Source: Taudactylus pleione
Lineage: Eukaryota; Chordata; Amphibia; Anura; Myobatrachidae
Direction: 5' to 3'
DNA: 64,000 nucleotides
Assembly: GCA_031769625.1 (NCBI GenBank)
Contig: JAUIMM010000534.1
Location: 6,474,001 to 6,538,000, forward strand
This document shows, in pieces, positions 55,291 through 64,000 of the stretch. The translations under genes were made by a program, and so were the position numbers. Below the pieces are notes generated by a model, which searched no databases, had not been told where the DNA came from, and was given only the letters and a program-made list of their open reading frames with translations. Each line of letters opens with the position of its first letter. Positions within the stretch are counted from its first letter, which is position 1.

Positions 55291-56692
55291 CCTAGCTTAC
55301 TGCTCTGCTTTGTTTTGCTTTGATCTACAAAGTGCTTCCTTGATAGTTCTGTCTCCTCATTGCTTTCAAGCTGTGGCTGACTATGCTGTCATTGTGGCAT
55401 CACTCCCTGATACACAGAAGGCTCGCAAGAGGAGCAAAGTGGAGAGGGCCTGCTGTGGACCAAGGAGTGGCTGCTGCAGAGAGACTCCATGTCTCACATG
55501 CCCTTGCTCATGGAGATTAATGAGAATAATCCCAATGATTACCGCAATTTCGTCTTCGGGATCCACCGGGATACCGGGAATATTATGGTTGGAAGACCAG
55601 GTATCAAATAGTTAGTTTCAGCTCCCAGGATGCCCTGGGTCCTCCATATATACCCCGCTCCTAGCCATAGGACTTCAGTTGTTCATTTGGTGCGGCAGGA
55701 TCAAGATGCACCTTTGTATCAGGAGGACTGTTAAAGCAGTCCTATGCTTTTATTTTATGTTTTCTGAGTTGGCAGTACCAAGCGTCTGAATTAAACGCAT
55801 GTACTGCAACTCCATCTACCTCCGCCGGGCCACAACATCAGTAATTGTGCTGCTGATTTCGGCGGATCGCCCCTGAGCTTAGCTAGCAGCAATGCTGTGA
55901 CCTGGACTGCACCGGATCCACGGAGATGTCAGGTAAGGCAATTCCTCATGGCAGTCCTTGCTTTTGGTGTCAGAGACGCACAAGAAGACACTGCTGTCAG
56001 GGCCCAGGATTGTCCGCGTCCTCATTACACCAGCCAGGACCTTATCATCTGACGCCGAGGATCGGCAGCAGATGCTATCTGCTACCACGAGGCCAGTGTA
56101 CCCGGCTGTTTGACGCAGCTTAGGGGAGGTAGGTGGTCCCCTGGCAGCTCCTCCCCCAACTCTGACGCAGTCCCTACAAAGGGTTTTGCGCATCTGGGTT
56201 GCTCCACCTACCCTCCTCGTGTATATGAGATGCTCACGGTCCACGTTTAGTGCGCCTTGTAGCTGTTGGTCTCAGGAGGGTCTAGGTCAGTCTCCCTGTA
56301 TACCTCTCCCCTGGTTAAGGTATACGGTGCTCTATGTCCTACCATTCCTTTTGCGTTGCTGTAGTTGATTTAGAGCCGATTGTAATTATATTACATATGC
56401 ATTGTATGTAACTGTGTGCTAGCTGCTGTATTGACACTGTTTTTATTTTCTGTCTGTCAATTATAAATGGTTTTCTCTCCATCCTCTTGGGGTTGGGGTT
56501 TCTTTGAGTACTTCACATTCACTAAGATATTTGTGAAGGTGGTCAAATTGCATTGCTACTTTTATACGTATATATGCTAAGCGTAAAGAGAAACAGGAGT
56601 TCAGGCAGGTTTTATTTATGACTGTCAGTTATAACTATCACTGCTATTGCTCCATTTGACCCTCAACTACCAGGATGTGTAGGGTTTAAATT

Positions 56693-56885
56693 AGGGATGT
56701 GCAGGCTCGGATAGGTTCAAGTTTGCACGCTGAGTTCGGATTTTTCCCTCCAAAAAAACAGATCTCAGAACGAGGCAAAACGTCATCTTGCATGGACAAA
56801 CATCATCATTCCTGGACTTTTGCCCAGGAATGATGATGTTTGTCCATGCAAGATGACGTTATTAGAGCGGTGCTTTGGGGTGGAT
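56693..56885. repeat. Insertion with a perfect 37-bp-arm hairpin
   Basis: The arms 56,779-56,815 and 56,824-56,860 are perfect complements, starting AACGTCATCTTGCATGGACA, around the 8-nt loop ACTTTTGC. The upstream text TTAGGGATGTGCAGGCTCGG suggests the left end of a MITE. The match is exact, unlike most repeats here. Confidence 0.9.
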
Positions 56886-57127
56886 TGGCTGGGCTAGTTT
56901 GGGGGTGTCCTGAGCTGTGGATTTGAGCCTTTGTATGTTAGGGACCTGCCCGACAAGAGGTTACCCGGATATGGTGGGCAGGCCCATAAGCTTGGCCAAG
57001 ATTATGCCAAAAACCTCTATTGTATTTACTGCAAAATTTATTTATTTATATATAATCAGTTAATTTGGAGTTGTGCACCTGTATTTTTTCTTTGTGTATA
57101 TATCAATGGTATCACAGGTAGCACCTC

Positions 57128-57129
<2 letters not shown>

Positions 57130-57176
<47 letters not shown>
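57130..57176. repeat. (AT)n microsatellite
   Basis: Uninterrupted AT run of about 47 bp within DIRS copy 2. Confidence 0.95.
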
Positions 57177-57180
<4 letters not shown>

Positions 57181-58088
57181 AGAATGTGCAGTCTGAGATC
57201 TATTTCAAAGTATTCGCCAAGTGTCAGAACAAGGGTAAACACAAGACTGTTGTCCCTGTGCTGGTGTCATGTAAATCCTGTGTAGTTGGCCTCTCAGGAT
57301 TTCATACAGGATGGACTGTGTGTTGATTGTTATACACCACAACCATCCACCTCGCCAGCACCTGTTCAGGGGTGACGCAGTTAGTGGACCGCTTATCAGC
57401 CCCCACACTGCCTCCCACTTTGGGTTAACCACAGTGATTACAGCCTGCTATGTTTCCTCTTACCATACATCCTTCCTGGATGGAGGGTTATGTCCACTCA
57501 GTTCTGAATCTGGCTTTTAGCATATACTTATCTGCAGATGTTACAGGTGAATAAGGCATCAGCTGTCTAAGCATATAAATGAACTGCACCATCCTCTCAG
57601 TCCACCCTGCTTTTAGATTCTGATATATCATCTGAGGAGGCAGAGGATACACAGGTTTCTCCCTCTGGGTGTATCTCTGAGAGGGGGAGCGTCAATCATC
57701 AGTGGATGTTCATCTCTAGCAGGGGCGGTTAATTAAATCCTCATTAGAGAAGATGAAGTACCGACTCCTAAAGCCTAATAAACCTGGTGTTCAGACACCA
57801 GAAGGTGATTTAGGCTGGATTCCCTCAATCTGAACAGCTCACTGAGCTTATGGGGGAAGCATGGAACACTGTTTCAGATTCCAAAATGACTAGTCTTTTT
57901 ACCCTATTCCAGAGGGAGAGTGCATTTGGTGGGAAATCCCCCTCACTACTGGGGATTCTTCTGTGACACCTTCCTAAAGGGTTACCCCCCAGAAGGTTGT
58001 TTGCACAACTCCCCCATCAGATCCTATCAAGGCCATTCATGCCCTTCTAAATTCAGGGGTGATAATCCCGGATTCCTTTAGCTAACAA

Positions 58089-59346
58089 GGAAGGAGTTAT
58101 TCCTCAGATTTGTTTTTGATTCAGAAGCTAAATGGGTCTCATCGTTCTATTCTGAATCTGAAATCTCTCTATAGGTTCATCCATGTGCCCAAGTTACGTA
58201 TGGAGACCCTACTCTCAATTATGCTGGCAATGGAACCTGGGGATTTCATGGTTTCCTGGACAAGGGTTTCTGAGCTTTGCTGTTCGTCAGCAACATTACC
58301 ATTGCCCTTTGGTCTGTCCATAGCTCCTCGGGTGTTTACCAAGATAAAGGCGGTCATGACTGCTCATCTCAGAAGGTGTCCGGACACTGCCATACTTGGA
58401 TGACTTCCTGATATTGGCATTCTATAGAGGTTTTACAACATCATCTCCAGCTGACCACTGCCTATCTACAGGAGCAGGGCTGGATAATCAATTGAAAAAA
58501 GTGTTTTCTTTCTCCAACACAGCAGACGGTACATCTGGGGGCGCTACAGGATTCCCTGACACAACTGATCTTTCTACCAGTGGACAAGTTTTCGTCTCTA
58601 CAATTATGGGTGCGCAAATTGCTCTGCAATCAGAGAGTATCCATTCACTCAGCAATGCAGGTCCTGGGGTCCATGGTATCCACCTTCAACATGGTGGAAT
58701 ATACCCAGTTCCATTCCAGGCCTCTACAAAAATTGATTCTCTCCAGGTGGAACGGACAGCATCATCTTATAGGATCTTTAGGATCCTTCTCACTCCAAAG
58801 GTTTGTCACTCCTTCCTGTGGTGGATGAGAAAGGATCATCTAAACAAAGGGCACCCGGTCTGGACTCCAAATTGAGTGCTTCTCACCACGGACACAAGCC
58901 TTCGCGGATGTGGGGCAGTGACAGGTCATCACACCTTTCAGTAAAATTGGACAAATGGAAAGTCATCTGCCAGTAAACATTCTGGAACTGCGAGCAGTAA
59001 ACAGAGCACTGATCACGGCACAAGACCTGCTCCAGGGCAGGCCTGTCCAGATCCAGTCCGACAATGAAACTACAGTGGCCTAACTCAATCATCCGAGAGG
59101 CACAAGAAGTTATGCGGCCATGAAAGAAGTGACAAAGGTTCTGATTTGGGCAGAATGTCCTCTGGCGGCCATCTCGGCAATATTCATACCGGGAGTGCTA
59201 AATTGGGAAGCAGACTTCCTAAGTCGCCAGGACATACACGCCGGAGAGTGGTCTCCCCATCCGGGAGTGTTTCAGCTCCTGGTTAACAAATGGGGTCTAC
59301 CAGAGATAGTTCTCATGGCATCACACAACCACAAGGTCCTCAAGTA
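58089..59346 (+). pseudogene. DIRS copy 2 RT / RNase H, first part
   Basis: The RT start FLIQKLNGSHRSILNLKSLY and METLLSIMLAMEPGDFMVSW are followed by a deletion that removes motif A. PFGLSIAPRVFTK remains, then a frame change to DDFLILA (the YLDD region). Further shifts lead to SDNET and NWEADFLSRQDIHAGEWSP in the RNase H tail. Several stops and shifts make it non-functional. Confidence 0.85.
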
Positions 59347-59673
59347 AAGGTGCGTACACACTAGGCGATCAGGAAAGACAGTACGATTACGACATCGTAA
59401 TCGTACCGTCCTTCCTGATCCCCTGTAGTGTCTGCACTGAACGATCAGTCGTGCAGTGCAGGCACTGTCCATCATTCCTGAACATGGCAATCTGTCGTTA
59501 TCGTAAGATTGTGCTGCATGTTCAGGCGATGGACAATGTCGGAAACGACCAGCGGGAGTGCGCATCGCTGGTCGTTTCCAACATAAAAGTGCACGATTTG
59601 TGCACGATTACACGATTACGATGTCGTAATCGTGCAGTCGCTCAGTATTATCGCCCAGTGTGTACCCACCATT
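59347..59673. mobile_element. Hairpin-string MITE with GGTGCGTACACACTAGGCGA ends, in DIRS copy 2
   Basis: The left AAGGTGCGTACACACTAGGC and right GCCCAGTGTGTACCCACC are inverted. The interior has GTACGATTACGACATCGTAA and later ATTACGATGTCGTAATCGTG, plus GAACATG/CATGTTC pairs. It splits the DIRS frame between HNHK and the SRSRDLSAAFVDTLAVRW segment. Confidence 0.85.
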
Positions 59674-59960
59674 AGGGTCCAGGTCCAGAGACCTATCAGC
59701 AGCATTTGTGGATACACTGGCAGTAAGATGGGACTTCAAGCTGGTGTATCTATTTCCTCAGATTTCTCTACTCCCAAGAGTTCTCAGAAAATTCAAGCAG
59801 GAAGGTGGAACGGTAATACTAGTGGCTCCGGCTTGGCCCAGATGTCATTGGTTCACCGACATACAGAATCTGTCCATAGACACTGAAGCAGATTTAAAAG
59901 AGAACATGGAACTTTTAATGAGTGGTTTAGTAGACAAGAATATGGCAACATAAAAGTCCG
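59674..59960 (+). pseudogene. DIRS copy 2 RNase H tail fragment
   Basis: Reads SRSRDLSAAFVDTLAVRWDF, then FPQISLLPRVLRKFKQEGG and VILVAPAWPRCHWFTDIQ, matching the equivalent part of copy 1. Confidence 0.85.
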
Positions 59961-60570
59961 GGTTGTATTAAGGTGCACTTGGAACTGTAGTGAGGCAATG
60001 GGAAAAAGTCCAGGTAGTGACAGACAGGAGACAGTCCAGTATTCCAGGTTATGTGAGGCTGAAGTGAAGTGCTAAAGAAAACATGATCCAGTGGAATGCA
60101 AGTGGAGGCAAGGTACAGGGTACAGGAGACTCAGGCAGAGGACAGGGGAATCCAGCGGAGTTGGAGCAGGCAAGGTGAAGCAGGCAGACAGGGATTCCAA
60201 TGACTGGTGGATGAGCACAGGAACTCTCTCGCAGCTTCCACTGAGAAACACGTTGCACTGGCAATGGAAGGGTGCTCTGAACTCCCTTAAATACCCAGTG
60301 CTCTACCGTGACAGGCCAGAGAGAGAGCACATGACACACCAGGATAGGGCGACTAGGTCACATGGCCAGAGGCAAGATGGCTGCGCCCATGCCGGAGCGG
60401 AACGGAAGCACCGCCAGGCCTAACCAGCCCAGAATGACATCATGCCCGCATAGGATCACACACAGCCAATGCTCCCCGCCAGACACCAGCACCACCGCCA
60501 GACGCCCCTCGCCATAGCATCCTCACAGGTATTACCCGCTGACCGCCATGCCGAGAAACCCTGGTCGTGA
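59900..60570. repeat. Insertion in DIRS copy 2 of uncertain class
   Basis: Between the RNase H tail and the recombinase start, ~0.65 kb does not match DIRS copy 1. It is rich in CAGG/GGCAG, with AGACAGGGATTCCAATGACT and GGCCAGAGGCAAGATGGCTG. It may be a solo LTR, but no terminal pair or target duplication was established. Confidence 0.4.
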
Positions 60571-60579
60571 CATTATCCT

Positions 60580-61640
60580 CTTCCTCTATGACAGGATCTG
60601 CTAATGCAGGGTCCTTGCCGACATCCAGACTTGCCCCATCTGGCTTTGATGGCATGGCTCTTGAATCTTCCATCCTAAGAGCAAAAGGTTTTTCCAGTTC
60701 TGTAATTCAAACGATGCTTAGGGCACGGAAGCCTGCCTCTGCCCGCATCTATTACAGAGTTTGGTATACCTTTTGGTCAATGATGTTACCATAGGAAATT
60801 TGATCCTAAGATAATCAGGATTTCCAGGTCTCCGACTGGCAACTTTGAGAGTGCAGAAACCTGCACTATCAGGCTGGTACCAGAAGAAGATTGCTTCAAT
60901 ACCAGATGTTAGAATTTTTCTCCAAGGCGTTCTGCGAGTTCAGCCTCCTTTTTGTTCCACCGGTAGCACCGTGGGATTTGTCTTTGGTTATTAAGGGGCT
61001 ACAGGCTCTCCCATTTGAACCCTGGGGATTTTAAGTGGTTAACAGTGAAGACCCTACTCTTCTGCTCGCAGAGTCTCTGATTTGGAAGCACTATCTTGTT
61101 GCTCCTATATTTTGATTTTTCACCAGGATAAAGCTGTTCTTCAAATAAGGTAGTGTTACCTTCCTAAGGTAGTGTCCCATTTTCATGTGAAGAAATTGTT
61201 CCAGCTTTTCAGGCTCCAGATCTTTCTGTAGGTGAAGTCTCCCTGGATGTAGTTCATGCTCTCCGGATTTATGTGTACAAACTGTGTTAGAAAATCAGAT
61301 GCTCTTTTTGTATTGTATGGTTTTCACAAACGAAGATGGCCAACTAAAAAGTAGACACTGGCTTGATGGTTACGTTTGACTATCTCTCAGATGTACACAC
61401 AGGCTGATCTCCCTGTCCCAAGCACGGTGACAACACATTCTACTTGGTGTGTAGGGCCATCGTGGGCATTTAGTCGTGGTGCCTCTGCTGAGCAATCGTG
61501 CAAGGCAGCCACGTGGTCTTCTGTCCACACTTTTCTTAGGATTTATGCCTTTGATACTTTTGCTCTCAGGATGCTTCCTTTGTCGACGAGTTCTCCTTTC
61601 TGCTCAGGAGCATCCCCCACCCTAGGGGAACTGCTTTAAG
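60580..61640 (+). pseudogene. DIRS copy 2 tyrosine recombinase, decayed
   Basis: The start reads SGFDGMALESSILRAKGFSS and QTMLRARKPASARIYYRVWY. Later text is broken; scattered matches such as ADLPVPSTVTTHSTW and WSSVHTFLRIYAFDT near 61,390-61,560 suit the C-terminal end. Catalytic residues cannot all be traced. Confidence 0.7.
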
Positions 61641-62051
61641 ACATCCCCATGGTATCCCTGTGGACCCTGAAGAAGAAAATTGGGAGTTATGGTAGACTTA
61701 GATACCTTTTTTTTTTTTTTTTCTTCGCGGTCCATAGCACCCATCCTGACTCACCTGGCTTCATTGGGTGATTTTTCTTTCAGTCACAGATTGCCTCATT
61801 ATTGTGTAAGAGTGTTTCTGGTGTACGATTGTTCTTCCTTCTCCTGTCTTGAGGCTTGTTAACTAAAGTGAAGTCCTATGGCAAAGGGGCGGGGTAGATA
61901 TAGAGGAGGACCAGAGCATCCTGGGAGATTAAGTTTTAACTGTTTGGTGCCTGGTCTTCCAACCATAATATCCCCATGGTATCCCTGTGGACCTCGAATA
62001 AAAGCAGTTATCTAGATAAGTCTACCACAACTCTAATTTTCCTATGCATGG

Positions 62052-62238
62052 ATGATGTTACCTCCCAGGACTTGCTGCATCTGGTGACTCCCTACATCAA
62101 GAAGCGAGACACCAGGTTACGGAGAGCCATCCCTGCTGAGGAGAGACTAGTGGTAACCCTACACATTTTGGCAACTGGCAGCTCCCTGGCTGATCTCAAG
62201 TTTGGCTCCCCCATCTCTCCACAAGCTTTGTAAGAGAG
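62052..62238 (+). pseudogene. PIF/Harbinger transposase N-terminal fragment
   Basis: The frame reads DDVTSQDLLHLVTPYIKKRD, TRLRRAIPAEERLVVTLHIL, then ATGSSLADLKFGSPISPQAL. The RRAIPxxERL...TLxxLATG...F..ISPQ pattern is that of the N-terminal region of Harbinger (HARBI1-like) transposases. A stop follows; the DDE domain is absent. Confidence 0.75.
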
Positions 62239-62476
62239 GTGTGTCCAAACTCAAATCTAAATTGCAGTATAAAAATAAAGCTGCCAACATTTGTGAGCTA
62301 CATGCAAAAGCAGCCAGTATTTACCCTGCATGCAAAAGAAAAAAAAAATATTTGCACCCCTTGCATTGCAGCATGGTTTGTCCTGGTGCAAAGTTACTTG
62401 CTTTTCTTCTCTCTCTTTTTTTTTTTTTTTTTAAAAGCTCTGCTCCCAACACCATAAAGCACCATAGTGACAGTGA

Positions 62477-62652
62477 GGGGTATATTTACTAAAGTGCAGG
62501 TTTTTAGAAGTGGAGATGTTGCCCATACCAACCAATCAGATTCTACTTAACATTTATCTAGCACCTTCTAGAAGATAATAGCTAGAATCTTATTGGTAGC
62601 TATGGGAAACATCTCCATTTCTAAAAACCCGCACTTTAGTAAATATACTTCT
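62477..62652. mobile_element. Palindromic MITE, TATATTTACTAAA family, copy 2
   Basis: GAGGGGTATATTTACTAAAG on the left and CTTTAGTAAATATACTTCTA on the right, with the same TTTTTAGAAGTGGAGATGTT core as copy 1 at 6,207. Confidence 0.85.
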
Positions 62653-62659
62653 AGGAGTC

Positions 62660-63270
62660 AATGATCCTTCAACTTATAAACACAAGTGTTATTGAAAGCT
62701 GGTTAAGCTAGAGATCCAGAGGTGGAAAACAGGCTTTTCAGAAGTCCCCCACCTTTTTGTGTGCTGGATACTTGAAAGATGCCTTAATGGCTCTACTGCT
62801 ATTGAAGTGTTCAATAAAGCCATTTTGACCTGGGAGAAAAAATACAGAGCTAGAAAAGTTGCAAGTGACTGACATGATGTCTACGGAGTATTCCTTTGGA
62901 TGTCTAGTCCTTGAACACAACCTGTGGTTCATCTGAGATGCCAAAATAGAGATATCTGGCTGACTCCTTTGCTACACAATCTAGTGATATACTTTGGAAG
63001 CCTTGTACAACAGGTCACTCAGATTAGGAAGAATACCTGGACCTCAGAAGAGCAGCCATAACTGCTATGATTTTGCTGAACAATGCCTGAAACTGAAATT
63101 TACAAATCTGAGTGGCAAGTTTGAGAGGGCATTACTGCCTCACCACAAGGAGGTCATGAGTTTTACTTACGACTAAGACCCTATCTTTCTGGATTTTGTA
63201 TGTTTTCTATGTGGGTGTCCTCCAATTTCCAAAAACATAGTAGTCGGTTAATTGAATTCCGACAAAATGA
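62660..63270. other. Gene-free stretch, nothing recognised
   Basis: Small open frames only, none with family features. Confidence 0.4.
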
Positions 63271-63273
63271 ACC

Positions 63274-63291
63274 CGTGTGTGTGTGTGTGTG
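63274..63291. repeat. (GT)n microsatellite
   Basis: GT run of about 18 bp. Confidence 0.9.
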
Positions 63292-63772
63292 GTATGCAAG
63301 GGAAACAAATATTACTCAAATCTCCAATGTGACTGGGACCTTTATGAATAACATTTTCCATGTACAATATTGCATAAATTGGTGTCACTTTATTAATAAA
63401 GTGGTAATAGCAGGAAGATGGGTATAATGGAGCCACAGTAGCTACATATATTTACTTTGGAATAACTTTGATTTTTACTATACATGCTATCCCTAAGGGC
63501 TGCAGCACCCAGCATAATGGTGGTCTTAGACAGAAATGCTATAGGAACATCAACCTTGAGTGAAGATTCACATTTTACAATCTCCTTGCTGGAGAAAGGA
63601 TAAAAGCTCTGCAACCTGTGAGAGAATAGGATCCTCCTGTCAAATATTTTTCTACAGCTCATATAATAGTAGAAGGGAGGAAACCATTTTTATATTCCCT
63701 CTCTTAAACCGCAAATTGTCAGGGATAGTGGACTCCTCACAGTCCTTAATATTTAGTGCTTGCCAGACACTA

Positions 63773-63954
63773 AGGGGTAAATTTACTATTTACTAAAATG
63801 TTTTTTTTTTTAGAAGTGGAGCTGTTACCCATAGCAACGAATCAGATGCTTCTTAATACTTATCTAGTGCCTTATAGAAGATAAGATAGAATCATTTGTT
63901 GCTATGGGCAACATCTCCACTTCTAAAAACCTGCACCTTTAGTAAATATACCTC
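63773..63954. mobile_element. Palindromic MITE, copy 3
   Basis: AGGGGTAAATTTACTATTTA on the left, TTTAGTAAATATACCTCTA on the right, and the TAGAAGTGGAGCTGTTACCC core, as in copies at 6,207 and 62,477. Confidence 0.83.
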
Positions 63955-64000
63955 TACTTCTGGCTTCTTATTGGAATTTGCACCAATGTGTGAAACTCTC

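Larger units (their letters stand above)
55545..62005 (+). mobile_element. DIRS-type retrotransposon, copy 2, both ends present, decayed
   Basis: Inverted ends ~100 bp long (55,579-55,672 and 61,871-61,971) share ATATTATGGTTGGAAGACCA and TCCCAGGATGC. The phrase CCCATGGTATCCCTGTGGAC occurs twice at the right (61,647 and 61,973). Its diverged complement abuts the left end (about 55,545-55,578), as expected of the internal complementary region of DIRS. Between them lie gag remnants, RT/RNase H and recombinase pieces, all with stops and deletions. Later insertions sit at 56,693, 59,347 and about 59,900-60,570. Confidence 0.85.

Noticed and set aside
56931..57326. Frames crossing the AT microsatellite
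   Set aside because: Open only because (AT)n encodes Ile-Tyr repeats.

Overview
The window is eukaryotic nuclear DNA, most likely from an amphibian and probably a frog. This is inferred from a vertebrate-type gene with long introns and from the repeat load: DIRS tyrosine-recombinase retrotransposons, Tc1 transposons, and dense hAT-like and Harbinger-like MITEs. The species cannot be named from the sequence.

The one host gene I recognise is CNOT3, a subunit of the CCR4-NOT deadenylase complex. It runs on the minus strand from a CpG-rich promoter near 46.8-47.3 kb down to at least 6,962. Fifteen coding exons (numbered 2 to 16) were placed by splice signals. Their phases join without a break into 646 residues. 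The last ~74 residues (end of the NOT box) were not found and probably lie beyond base 1. Two non-coding 5' exons are proposed.

Layout by coordinate: 1-5,570, DIRS element on the minus strand, cut by the window edge, with a MITE inside its gag. 5,570-10,620, CNOT3 exons 16 to 14 and nested MITEs. 10,441-19,706, exons 13 to 9 (Ser/Pro-rich linker) with several MITEs. 19,700-27,014, exons 8 to 4, a Tc1 element 19 nt from the exon 8 donor, and a G-rich 28-bp minisatellite. 27,080-34,105, intron 3 with a 14-copy 81-bp minisatellite and a composite of inverted repeats. 34,106-38,600, exons 3 and 2 around a cluster of palindromic elements. 38,600-47,300, 5' introns and promoter. 47,300-55,540, no gene recognised. 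55,545-62,005, second DIRS element on the plus strand, decayed but with both ends. 62,050-64,000, Harbinger transposase scrap and two MITEs.

The most unusual thing I see is a family of 0.4-0.6 kb elements (3,376, 35,576, 36,131 and 37,075). They are built as a string of about ten short hairpins kept in the same order from copy to copy, rather than as one large foldback. I did not find evidence for a new multi-gene system.
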